Of a stretch of DNA of 64,000 nt, positions 1 through 7,846 are shown piece after piece. The stretch is from Bacteroidota bacterium (lineage in GTDB: Bacteria > Bacteroidota > Bacteroidia > B-17B0 > Aurantibacillaceae): contig JADJDM010000023.1 in the NCBI GenBank assembly GCA_016702705.1, positions 37,074 to 101,073 on the forward strand, written 5' to 3'. Within the stretch, counting starts at the first letter, position 1; each line of letters starts with the position of its first letter. Under the pieces are notes generated by a model, which was not told the origin of the DNA, did no database searches, and saw only the letters and a list, made by a program, of their open reading frames with translations. The translations under genes were made by a program, and so were the position numbers.

Positions 1-482
1 GCTTCGTAAGTTAAAGTACCTGATTTAGATACAATACCAATTGTTCCTTTTTTGAAAACAAAACCTGGCATAATACCAACTTTAGCTTCACCTGCAGTAA
101 TAACACCTGGGCAGTTTGGACCAATTAAACGACAAGCCTTTCCTTTAATATATTCTTTTACAGCAATCATATCCTTAACTGGAATACCTTCTGTAATACA
201 AACAATAACTTTAATTCCTGCATCAGCAGCTTCCATAATTGCATCAGCAGCAAAGGGAGCAGGCACAAAAATGATAGATACATCGGCTGCCGCTTTTTTA
301 ACTGCTTCAGCAACTGTATTAAATACTGGACGCTCTAAATGCGTTGTTCCACCTTTACCTGGAGTTACACCACCTACTACATTTGTTCCATACTCAATCA
401 TTTGAGTTGCATGGAAAGTTCCTTCACCACCTGTGAAACCTTGTACAATTACTTTTGAATCTTTGTTTACTAATACGCTCAT
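1..482 (-). CDS. sucD: Succinyl-CoA ligase (ADP-forming) subunit alpha, partial
   Basis: Catalyses the substrate-level phosphorylation step of the TCA cycle (succinyl-CoA to succinate) together with SucB. The reverse strand reads about 160 codons from ATG before leaving the window, so the C-terminal part with the phosphorylated histidine is not visible. The visible part is the Rossmann CoA-binding domain: the N-terminus starts MSVLVNKDSKVIVQG, followed by the family motif GFTGGEGTFHA, then TPGKGGTTHL, FVPAPFAADAI and GPNCPGV. No frameshift is seen. It is divergent from mnmE; the shared intergenic region is about 130 bp. Family assignment is very secure; only the C-terminus is missing. Confidence 0.96.
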   Translation of the reverse strand, partial: MSVLVNKDSKVIVQGFTGGEGTFHATQMIEYGTNVVGGVTPGKGGTTHLERPVFNTVAEAVKKAAADVSIIFVPAPFAADAIMEAADAGIKVIVCITEGIPVKDMIAVKEYIKGKACRLIGPNCPGVITAGEAKVGIMPGFVFKKGTIGIVSKSGTLTYE

Positions 483-582
483 GTTATAATTATATAATTT
501 TTGTTTTTAGACTTTTTCCTTTGTTCTAATTTTAAAACGTGGCTAAATTAAGATTTTATACCTGATTTATCAAGTTTTTAAT

Positions 583-590
583 TAAATTTG
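583..590 (+). promoter_or_regulatory. Candidate -7 promoter element upstream of mnmE
   Basis: TAAATTTG matches the Bacteroidota -7 consensus TAnnTTTG and lies 19 bp before the GTG start of mnmE. A -33 TTG is not clear (CTG near 562-564), so this is a moderate call based on sequence only. Confidence 0.45.
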
Positions 591-609
591 AAATTATTAG
601 TTTTAAGCT

Positions 610-2007
610 GTGAATAACCAATTAAATAACGATACAATTGTAGCCTTAGCAACCGCTCCAGGCACAGGGGCAATTGCCGTGCTGCGACTTTCGGGAAAGG
701 ATGCCATTAGTATTGTTGAAAAAGTTTTCACCAATAAAAGTCAAGAACGCAAAACCCTACAAGATAAGCCAGGAAATACCATTCATTTTGGGCTTATAAA
801 CGACGATGAAACTATTATAGATGAAGTATTAGTTAGCTTGTTTAAAGCGCCTCACTCCTACACTGGCGAAGATGTATTAGAAATTTCTTGCCATGGCTCA
901 CAATTTATACAACAGCAATTACTTTCCCTTTTTGTTAGAAACGGGGCAAGATTAGCAAACCCTGGCGAATTTACTTTAAGAGCATTTTTAAATGGCAAGT
1001 TCGATTTATCTCAGGCAGAGGCAGTTGCAGATTTAATTGCAAGCAATTCTACTGTATCTCACCAAGTGGCAATGAGCCAAATGCGCGGTGGCTTTAGCGG
1101 AAAAATTAAAATATTAAGAGAAAACCTTGTCGACTTTGCCTCTTTAATTGAATTAGAATTAGATTTTAGCGAAGAAGATGTAGAGTTTGCTGATAGAACC
1201 GAATTAAAAAATTTAGTCATCTCCATACAACGAATTATTGAACGTTTGGTTGAATCATTTGAAGTTGGTAACGTTATTAAAAACGGAATTCCCGTTGCTA
1301 TAGTGGGTAAACCAAATGCTGGAAAATCCACCTTATTAAATGTATTGATTAACGAAGACAAAGCAATTGTAAGCGATATACCTGGTACTACCCGAGATAC
1401 CATTGAAAATGAAATGAGTATTGGTGGTGTATTGTTTAGATTTATTGACACTGCAGGTATAAGAGATACATCAGATGTAATTGAACAAATAGGTGTAAAC
1501 AAAGCATTACAAGCAATGCAAAAATCTGCCATTATTATTTATTTGTTTGATGCACACCAATTAAGCAGCCGCGATATTGATGTGGAGATTAATAAATTAA
1601 AAGAACACATTGGCAATTCGCAATTACTAATTGTGTGTAATAAAATTGATACTGAAAATCTTGTCGAGTTACAAAAGGAATTCGCTGGTTTCGAAAACTT
1701 AATTTATATCTCGGCAAAAGAGCATTTATATATAGAGGACTTAAAAACAAAATTGGTTGCTATGTTCGATAGTCGTACAATAAATGTAACTGAAACAGTT
1801 GTTACTAATGTAAGGCATGTAGATGCGCTGCGTAAAGCAAACTCATCTTTATACAAAGTAATGGAAGGTTTAAACAAAAATATTCAAAGCGATTTCTTAG
1901 CTATTGATATTCGTTATGCACTTGAAGCCCTTGGAACCATTACAGGGCAAGTGACTTCAGATGAATTACTAGGGAATATTTTTGGAAGGTTTTGTATCGG
2001 GAAATAA
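610..2007 (+). CDS. mnmE: tRNA uridine-5-carboxymethylaminomethyl(34) synthesis GTPase MnmE
   Basis: GTPase that works with MnmG to modify the wobble uridine of certain tRNAs. At 465 aa it has the usual family length. Visible domains are an N-terminal folate-binding TrmE domain (about residues 5-125, with PGTGAIAVLRLSG and NPGEFTLRAFLNGK), a helical domain, and an inserted Ras-like G domain with G1 GKPNAGKS (233-240), G2 TTRD (260-263), G3 DTAG (280-283) and G4 NKID. The protein ends in the family's invariant FCIGK, whose Cys is essential in characterised MnmE proteins. The start is a GTG; no in-frame ATG lies nearby. Intact, with strong confidence. Confidence 0.98.
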   Translation: MNNQLNNDTIVALATAPGTGAIAVLRLSGKDAISIVEKVFTNKSQERKTLQDKPGNTIHFGLINDDETIIDEVLVSLFKAPHSYTGEDVLEISCHGSQFIQQQLLSLFVRNGARLANPGEFTLRAFLNGKFDLSQAEAVADLIASNSTVSHQVAMSQMRGGFSGKIKILRENLVDFASLIELELDFSEEDVEFADRTELKNLVISIQRIIERLVESFEVGNVIKNGIPVAIVGKPNAGKSTLLNVLINEDKAIVSDIPGTTRDTIENEMSIGGVLFRFIDTAGIRDTSDVIEQIGVNKALQAMQKSAIIIYLFDAHQLSSRDIDVEINKLKEHIGNSQLLIVCNKIDTENLVELQKEFAGFENLIYISAKEHLYIEDLKTKLVAMFDSRTINVTETVVTNVRHVDALRKANSSLYKVMEGLNKNIQSDFLAIDIRYALEALGTITGQVTSDELLGNIFGRFCIGK

Positions 2008-2028
2008 TTTTAATTAATATTTAAAAAC

Positions 2029-2497
2029 ATGAAAGCATCGTTAATTATTCTTTTCCCATTCATCACTTCATTTGTATTTGCACAAAAGGTAAAAAATGCC
2101 TGCCGACTTTAGGTTAGAATATAAATACAATGCAGGCATGGTTCAATTGCGCGAAGACTTAAAATTGTTTAGCGGCAATGGAACTTACAAAGCTTTTGAA
2201 AACGGAAAAGATTTTGATATTAAGTTTACTAGTAAAAACAAAGTCGAAATTCAAGAGCTACATGGAAAGCTTAGTGCTTGCGGTTTTTTTGGGCTTAGCT
2301 TAAAAGCTGACGAAAGATACTTAGACCCAAAAGCAGATATAAAAGATAAGGGTAGCAAAACAATTTATGTTGTTGCTGGCGCTAAGCATTATTTTTTATC
2401 CGAAGATGATATTGCAGGTATGGATAAAGACCAAGCTGCTGTTGCTAAAAAAGCATTTGAAATTGTACAGGAATTTACAAAGGCAAAACGTAAATAG
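2029..2497 (+). pseudogene. Small secreted protein, frameshifted after the signal peptide
   Basis: An ATG at 2029 opens a typical signal peptide (MKASLIILFPFITSFVFA followed by QKVK), but this frame stops after 27 codons. The next frame continues without stops from about 2096 as a 133-residue lysine-rich protein (starting MPADFRLEYKYNAG) that ends FTKAKRK. Removing one A from the A6 run at 2091-2096 joins the two into a protein of about 154 aa that would be exported. This is either a homopolymer sequencing error or a recent frameshift. No family was recognised. The stop lies 9 bp from the end of the convergent lipoprotein gene. Confidence 0.7.
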
Positions 2498-2506
2498 TTT
2501 AAAAAA

Positions 2507-3520
2507 CTACTTCTTATCAAAAATAAGCACATTACTATCACAACACTCGCCCCAAAAGATTTCGAGTTCGAAGGTGTTGTTAAAGGGGAAATAAGTTAGT
2601 ATCATATTGTCCTCGGTAACAATATCAAAACTTCCCTTTAAGGTTTGTGTAAAGCTAATTTTATCCTTAGCAATTAATATGTATTTATTTTCGTACTTAA
2701 TTGTATCTGGCGAAAGATATGAAATACGCTCATGCATCTTTGTTTTATCTGTTTGCTTAATGCTGTAATCCATACCTTTTGCTGTGTAAGGACTTTTAAC
2801 TAGCTCAATTAAACCTGCATAAACGTGAACATCCATGTTGTCATCAACTACTACCCTTAAATTATTTAATAGTTCTAAATCTTTCTCGGTTAATTTAATC
2901 GTGGTTCCTTCGCGCTCTCCTCCAACATTGCTTGAGCTAACCGATAGCCATTTACCCTTTTCTAAATAGGTATCAAACATGGCGTTTGCTCCTACACTAC
3001 CTGAAATGGAACGTAAGTAATATTGTCCCATTGCATTACTAAGCACATCTGCTTTTGTTTGCATAGATGCTATACTTGTTTGCGAAACGTTAAAAGGCAT
3101 ACTTTTGCTATTATCTGCTTTGCTCCATGTTCCAGTAAATTTATTATTTGCAATTTTCCCTTTAAACACTCCTGTTACAGTTCCTTTATTTATTTCGGGC
3201 ATATCAATAGATCCATCTTCTAATACACTTCCATTTAACCAAATTTTTGTTCCCTTGTTTTTGTAAGAATAATAACCACCAATGCTGTTACCAACTTTAA
3301 TTAGTTGCATCGTAATCTCATACTTATCATTTATGCTTCCTTCATAGCTTGCTGTAAAATCATTTAGCGCACCCAACACAACCGAATCAGGGATAGAGGG
3401 AAAATCACTTAAGCTATCAGGGTTAATTACTGTAGTAGTTTCAGCTTGCTCATTTGTTTGGTTTCCGCATGAGGTGAAAATTGCAATTGCGAATAAAAAA
3501 AGACAGGTTCTAAATTTCAT
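2507..3520 (-). CDS. Hypothetical lipoprotein
   Basis: A 337-aa protein with a lipoprotein signal: a hydrophobic N-terminus and a lipobox ending FTSCGN (acylated Cys at about residue 19), then a short Thr/Glu-rich linker. The mature part is dominated by alternating polar/hydrophobic segments with phrases such as NDKYEITMQLIKVGNSIGGYYSYKN and GVFKGKIANNKFTGTW, which suggest beta-sheet repeats of the lipocalin or META kind. I do not recognise a named family. It probably sits in the periplasm or outer membrane. It is convergent with the frameshifted secreted gene upstream. Function unknown. Confidence 0.85.
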   Translation of the reverse strand: MKFRTCLFLFAIAIFTSCGNQTNEQAETTTVINPDSLSDFPSIPDSVVLGALNDFTASYEGSINDKYEITMQLIKVGNSIGGYYSYKNKGTKIWLNGSVLEDGSIDMPEINKGTVTGVFKGKIANNKFTGTWSKADNSKSMPFNVSQTSIASMQTKADVLSNAMGQYYLRSISGSVGANAMFDTYLEKGKWLSVSSSNVGGEREGTTIKLTEKDLELLNNLRVVVDDNMDVHVYAGLIELVKSPYTAKGMDYSIKQTDKTKMHERISYLSPDTIKYENKYILIAKDKISFTQTLKGSFDIVTEDNMILTYFPFNNTFELEIFWGECCDSNVLIFDKK

Positions 3521-3585
3521 ATTAATAATTTGAATACTAAATTATTGGAAATAATTGAACGGGCAATAAAAAAGAGAGCTCTCCC

Positions 3586-3969
3586 CTACTTCGTAATCAT
3601 ATCAACAAAAAACATATCGGCAGGCGATATTTTGTATTCCTTTAATTTACTTGGTTTCACAAAACAATACTCATCATGATCGGTTAACTTAAAGGTAGCA
3701 GTAACAAAATCACAGTGGTAGGCAAACAGTTGAATAGTGAAGGTATCATAATTATGTACGTGTTTACCAAGTAATTTGCCCAGTTGCACTTCCATCCCTA
3801 GTTCTTCGCGTAGCTCACGCACTAGTGCTTGCTCTGCAAACTCTTCGTGCTCAATCTTTCCACCAGGGAATTCCCAATGACCAGCCATTGCTTTGCCTTC
3901 CATTTTTTTTGCAATAAAAACTTTATCGCCTTGCCAAATAATACCACACACTACTTTTATAATCTTCAT
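3586..3969 (-). CDS. NUDIX hydrolase, MutT-like
   Basis: A 127-aa single-domain NUDIX hydrolase. The Nudix box is complete: GGKIEHEEFAEQALVRELRE followed by ELGME matches GX5EX7REUXEEXGU, giving the metal-binding glutamates. The short length and the substrate region near the N-terminus (GHWEFPGGK) resemble MutT/8-oxo-dGTP diphosphatases and CTP pyrophosphohydrolases, which sanitise the nucleotide pool. The exact substrate cannot be read from sequence. No operon partner; neighbours are unrelated and well separated. Confidence 0.93.
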   Translation of the reverse strand: MKIIKVVCGIIWQGDKVFIAKKMEGKAMAGHWEFPGGKIEHEEFAEQALVRELREELGMEVQLGKLLGKHVHNYDTFTIQLFAYHCDFVTATFKLTDHDEYCFVKPSKLKEYKISPADMFFVDMITK

Positions 3970-4060
3970 ACAATCAAAATCTATTTTAAAAATACGAAAT
4001 CAAAACTGGTTTTGCTAATTATTTATTTGATTAAATAAGCTAATTTCATTATTCTCCTAA

Positions 4061-4183
4061 GCATACCAAAAAGACTTAGACTCAGCCTACAAACTAAACG
4101 GGGCAAAACCTATAGGATTTGGTATTGGCTATAACTTTAAGGATAAGAACAGTAATTTTATGATTGCTGAGAAGGTGAAGTGA
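4061..4183 (+). pseudogene. C-terminal gene relic (40 codons)
   Basis: An open frame directly after a TAA, with no start codon of its own, reads AYQKDLDSAYKLNGAKPIG, then FGIGYNFKDKNSNFMIAEK and VK before TGA. The codon use looks like a real coding tail, and one CGGGGCA motif copy lies in it. It could be the remnant of a deleted outer-membrane or secreted protein gene. Weak call: it is short and has no recognised family. Confidence 0.3.
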
Positions 4184-4200
4184 GTATTTTTCTTTTAAGC

Positions 4201-5118
4201 TTATATAATTATCAACAAAGCTATAAATCCAGCCGCAGCAGCATATGTACCAAAAATCCTGTATGGCATAGACTTTCGATACCTGTAGTCTTTGAAAAAC
4301 TCTTTTTTTAGAAGGTCATAACCTTGGACTTCCTTGAGTTTCTTTACAAGCTCTTTGTCATAGTCAACTGCAAAGTAAATAAATGTCTTACTACTCGGAA
4401 AGTCTTGTAATAACTTATAAAAGTTTTCAGGATTTGAATTAACCATCTGATAAACTGCCTTATCAAAATAACCACTTCGAGGTTTGTAGTCAATGGGTAA
4501 TTTACTTAAACTATCTTTCAATACTGGGTAACTTCCTTGTCCTACATTATCTAAAATGAAATTTGTGGTTTTTGTAAAAGCGTTTTGGTTTTTAGAAATG
4601 CTATCAAATACTACAACTATTTCTTTGTCAATTTGTTGAACAAATTCGTTATGATTAACAGATTTATTGGCTTGCTTTTCCCATGCGATATATCCGTTTC
4701 TAAAAGTGAAACGATTTAAAGGAAACTCACTATTTAATTTGTGACTTAAGTCAATATAGCTTTTCAAACAATAGGCATTATTCAATTCTGTGTTTACTTT
4801 TAGTTCGCTTTCTGGTTCTAGCTGGAACTGTTTTCCATTGTTGGCAATTAATGTATAAAACGCTTTATTCTTTAACAATGTATAGAATTTCCCCTTAAAC
4901 TCACTTTCTGTTATAAAAACTAATGTGTCTGTTTGGATTATAGATGGAGCAACTCCTGCTTTATCATAAAACCTACCCATTTTATAAACTTTAACATTGT
5001 CGCTACCTAATTCTAAATAGTGAAGATTTTTCTTGTCATTGGTTTTCAAAAATGTAGAATTCTGTCCGGAAATTTGAAGCGAAGTAAGGATGCTCAATAT
5101 TAAAATTAATAACTTCAT
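4201..5118 (-). CDS. Hypothetical secreted or membrane-anchored protein
   Basis: A 305-aa protein with an N-terminal signal peptide (MKLLILILSILTSLQISGQ) and a C-terminal hydrophobic segment (GTYAAAAGFIALLIII) that could be a membrane anchor or stop-transfer helix. The part between is polar, with FRNGYIAWEKQANKS and several Tyr-rich stretches; no catalytic motif was recognised. It is followed downstream on the same strand only by the relic region. The start is the only good ATG next to the signal peptide. Function unknown. Confidence 0.8.
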   Translation of the reverse strand: MKLLILILSILTSLQISGQNSTFLKTNDKKNLHYLELGSDNVKVYKMGRFYDKAGVAPSIIQTDTLVFITESEFKGKFYTLLKNKAFYTLIANNGKQFQLEPESELKVNTELNNAYCLKSYIDLSHKLNSEFPLNRFTFRNGYIAWEKQANKSVNHNEFVQQIDKEIVVVFDSISKNQNAFTKTTNFILDNVGQGSYPVLKDSLSKLPIDYKPRSGYFDKAVYQMVNSNPENFYKLLQDFPSSKTFIYFAVDYDKELVKKLKEVQGYDLLKKEFFKDYRYRKSMPYRIFGTYAAAAGFIALLIII

Positions 5119-5181
5119 GCTCTTATTTTATAGCTTCAATTAACGATTTTCTTGTTTAAATATAGGGAAGAAGATTAAACT

Positions 5182-5943
5182 CTACTTAAAAACATAATTC
5201 CCCTTAGCATCAACACTTACGCTAAACTTATTTTTATTTTTCTCAAATAAATCATAACCTGTTTTTAAGTTTTTCCAAAAATCGATTAAATCTTTTGAGT
5301 AGGATGCTTCTAGTTTTTTCATGTTTTCATCACTTAACTTGCAAGGGAAAGCATCTACTTTAACATTATTGCCTGCGGCTTTACTTTCTAAACACAGAAT
5401 ATACAATTCTTTAATTTTATCATCCGTAATGGGTATGCAACCAATGGTAACACAATTGCCGTGTATCATAATTGCCCCTCCTAAAGGTTTCTTTCCTTTT
5501 TTAGCATCTGCTTGATTTGGATAATTTACACGCATCGATAAATAATAACTACTAGTTGGATTAAACAAATCAATTGAATAAAAACCCTCTGGCACTTGAC
5601 CATCACCTTCATGTCGCTTTGGACCAAGTTCACCCGAACTTTCGCAAATATCATAATCGATTAAATGTGTGTATTGAATAGATGCTTTGTTTTTAACCCA
5701 AATTTCTAATTTCTTTTCTTGCTTAAATGCACGAATAAGTATTTCGTAATTTGCGGGGTCAATTTTTTTATCTTCCAACAATTTCTTCATTTGTGGCCAC
5801 TTTTCGGTATAGGCCGTTTTTACTTTTTTGCTTTTTATTTGGGTTGCCTTTAAACTTGCCTGTGCAAAAAGGCTTGAAACACCTGTTAATAGGAAAAGGA
5901 AAGATGTTAACAGGATGATTTTTGAAAACTTTGAAAGTGTCAT
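5182..5943 (-). CDS. L,D-transpeptidase family protein (YkuD domain)
   Basis: A 253-aa exported protein. After a signal peptide (cut near SLFAQA, about residue 28) comes a YkuD-type catalytic domain with the motif IMIHGNCVTIGCIPITDD: His161 and catalytic Cys169 fit the family signature HXnS/TXGC. Such enzymes form 3-3 peptidoglycan crosslinks or attach proteins to peptidoglycan; the YafK-like subgroup can instead release such proteins. The GPKRHEGDGQVPEGFYSID stretch ahead of the active site is typical of the YafK-like branch. Divergent from the divIC gene, so both face a shared 70-bp promoter region. The family is secure; the exact reaction is not. Confidence 0.92.
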   Translation of the reverse strand: MTLSKFSKIILLTSFLFLLTGVSSLFAQASLKATQIKSKKVKTAYTEKWPQMKKLLEDKKIDPANYEILIRAFKQEKKLEIWVKNKASIQYTHLIDYDICESSGELGPKRHEGDGQVPEGFYSIDLFNPTSSYYLSMRVNYPNQADAKKGKKPLGGAIMIHGNCVTIGCIPITDDKIKELYILCLESKAAGNNVKVDAFPCKLSDENMKKLEASYSKDLIDFWKNLKTGYDLFEKNKNKFSVSVDAKGNYVFK

Positions 5944-6014
5944 AACGAATAAAGGTTTTTGTATAGTAATTTTACAATTATTATTCCATTTTACACAAAG
6001 GAAATATTATTTTA

Positions 6015-6305
6015 ATGAAAAAGGTTTTAAACATTTTAAAAAACAAATACCTAATCACAGTTGTAGCTTTAGCTGTGTGGGTTTCCTTTTTCGATAAAAA
6101 CGATATTTCGGCTCAGATGGATTTGAGCAACAAAGTAAAAAAGCTGCAAGCAGAGCGCGATTATTATTTGGAAGCAATTAAAACCAACCGAAATAAAATT
6201 AACGAATTGCAAACCGATTCGAAAAGCCTTGAAAAATTTGCTCGCGAAAATTACTTGATGAAAAAAGAGAATGAGGATGTATTCGTTATTGTTACTCAGA
6301 AATAA
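6015..6305 (+). CDS. Septum formation initiator family protein (DivIC/FtsB-like)
   Basis: A 96-aa bitopic membrane protein: a short basic N-terminus, one transmembrane helix (about residues 13-27, ITVVALAVWVSFF) and an extracytoplasmic coiled coil (SNKVKKLQAERDYYLEAIK and onward), ending in the segment EKFARENYLMKKENEDVFVI. The family motif 'ARENYxMKKxNExVFxI' is characteristic. By homology it belongs to the FtsB-FtsL-FtsQ module of the divisome. It is followed after 6 bp by the YkgJ-like gene, which suggests co-transcription. Confidence 0.93.
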   Translation: MKKVLNILKNKYLITVVALAVWVSFFDKNDISAQMDLSNKVKKLQAERDYYLEAIKTNRNKINELQTDSKSLEKFARENYLMKKENEDVFVIVTQK

Positions 6306-6311
6306 GCATCA

Positions 6312-6800
6312 ATGAACCTCGAACAATTTCGCGAAAAAGCTGAAAAGAACAAAGCCGACAATAAACAATTCCTTTCTAAATTAAAGAAAAAAAATCCTCG
6401 TAAACTCGACGAACATTTTCATGATTTACATGAAGAAGTGTTTGAAGAAATAGATTGTTTAACATGTGCTAATTGTTGCAAAACAACGAGTCCAGTTTTT
6501 AAACAAAAAGATATTGAAGCCATTTCAAAGCGTTTAAAAATGAAACCTTCTGCTTTTATTGATAAGTACCTACATATAGATTCGGATAGTGATTACGTTT
6601 TAAACACTGCTCCTTGCGCCTTTTTAGATCACGAAAACTACTGTATGATTTATGAAGATAGACCAACAGCTTGCAGAGAATATCCGCATACAGATAGAAA
6701 AAAGATGTTTCAGTTATTAGACCTCACACAAAAAAACACCTTAGTTTGCCCCGCTGTATTGGAAATTGTTGAGCGTTTGAAGAAAATTGAGATTAGGTAA
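6312..6800 (+). CDS. YkgJ family cysteine cluster protein
   Basis: A 162-aa cytoplasmic protein of the YkgJ/UPF0153 family, thought to bind Zn or an Fe-S cluster. The cysteine pattern is clear: CLTCANCC at residues 49-56, then CAFL, CMIYEDRPTACREYP and a final CPAV. The N-terminal 40 residues are a charged helix. The biochemical role of the family is not established. It starts 6 bp after divIC and its stop abuts the stop of the next, convergent gene (6800/6801). Confidence 0.92.
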   Translation: MNLEQFREKAEKNKADNKQFLSKLKKKNPRKLDEHFHDLHEEVFEEIDCLTCANCCKTTSPVFKQKDIEAISKRLKMKPSAFIDKYLHIDSDSDYVLNTAPCAFLDHENYCMIYEDRPTACREYPHTDRKKMFQLLDLTQKNTLVCPAVLEIVERLKKIEIR

Positions 6801-7772
6801 TTAGTACTTAATAAATTTTAGTTCGCTAATTTTTAAATCTTCCAAACCAACTTCTTTGCGTTTAATGTTCACAGTATTAATATCTTCAATTGGGTAATAC
6901 AGCATTTCGTAATTGTTAGTATACGCAAATTGAGTTCCATATACCTGCGGTAATTTATGAGCAATTTTAACTTTATCTACAAAAAAGGAAACATCTTTTT
7001 TATCAAGAATTCCCTTTTGCCCCGCTGCAACAATTAAATCGTAGTACTTGTCTTTTATTTCGATGCCATACGAACTAATGATAAAAAAAAGAGTGGTGTG
7101 CTCCTCGCCTACCATCTCTTTTGAAGGATAGCCAAATTTTTTAATAATCAAATCCATTCTACTAAAAATACTCGAATCGTTGGCAGCTTCTATTTTTTTA
7201 ATGCGTTGATATTGCCAAGTTGCCTTGCCATAGTTTCGGGTAATGTATGTAATGGAGTCGTTCCATTTATAAAAATCGTTATATAAGCCTTTAATTACCT
7301 TTACTAATGAATCGTTAAATTGTGGTGTATCGGTAGTTTTAAAAAGAACAACATTTTTAATCTCACCCATTTCATAATATTCCATTTTACTTAACTCGCC
7401 TTTAATTGTGTAACATTTCCATTCGCCGGTAAAATAAAATCGATAGAGTGTATCTAATAAAATCAGTTTAGCATTCCCTTTTCTAAGCACTTCGCCCGAA
7501 GGATAGTAATAGGTAACTTTTACCTTTTTACGTTTGTATATTTCCTTCTTTTCAATATCACCGTTAGGAGTATAATGATACCATTTACCAACCTGTCTGC
7601 CATTTTTATATTTACCCTTTACTTGAGGTTTTGCCCGAGTTTCATCATAATACGTAACCCAATAACCACTGCGCTGCTTGTTTTTATATTTGTTTTGCGA
7701 ATAGCCAAAAAAGCTGGTCATTACCAAACAAATTAGGATGTAACTTTTAAGATATTTTAAGTTATAAATCAT
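6801..7772 (-). CDS. MORN-repeat protein with a C-terminal DUF6624-like domain
   Basis: A 323-aa protein with a signal peptide (through FFGYSQN, about residue 26). The first half has MORN-like repeats (GYWVTYYDE, GKYKNGRQVGKWYHYTPNGD, SGEVLRKGN, FTGEWKCYTIKGELSKMEYY), as in the YwqK-like surface repeat proteins of Bacteroidota. The second half has the DUF6624 layout: a D-rich helix, KKFGYPSKEMVGEE, then a helix pair and LPQVYGTQF, the family's diagnostic 'Q.YGTQ'. The role is unknown; both parts are frequent in exported Bacteroidota proteins. The domain match is from memory of the family pattern. Confidence 0.8.
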   Translation of the reverse strand: MIYNLKYLKSYILICLVMTSFFGYSQNKYKNKQRSGYWVTYYDETRAKPQVKGKYKNGRQVGKWYHYTPNGDIEKKEIYKRKKVKVTYYYPSGEVLRKGNAKLILLDTLYRFYFTGEWKCYTIKGELSKMEYYEMGEIKNVVLFKTTDTPQFNDSLVKVIKGLYNDFYKWNDSITYITRNYGKATWQYQRIKKIEAANDSSIFSRMDLIIKKFGYPSKEMVGEEHTTLFFIISSYGIEIKDKYYDLIVAAGQKGILDKKDVSFFVDKVKIAHKLPQVYGTQFAYTNNYEMLYYPIEDINTVNIKRKEVGLEDLKISELKFIKY

Positions 7773-7846
7773 ACAATTTTACCTAACAAATGTAACGATT
7801 CAAAGAATAACTCTTATCTTACAATACAATTTTTAAAACATTTTTT

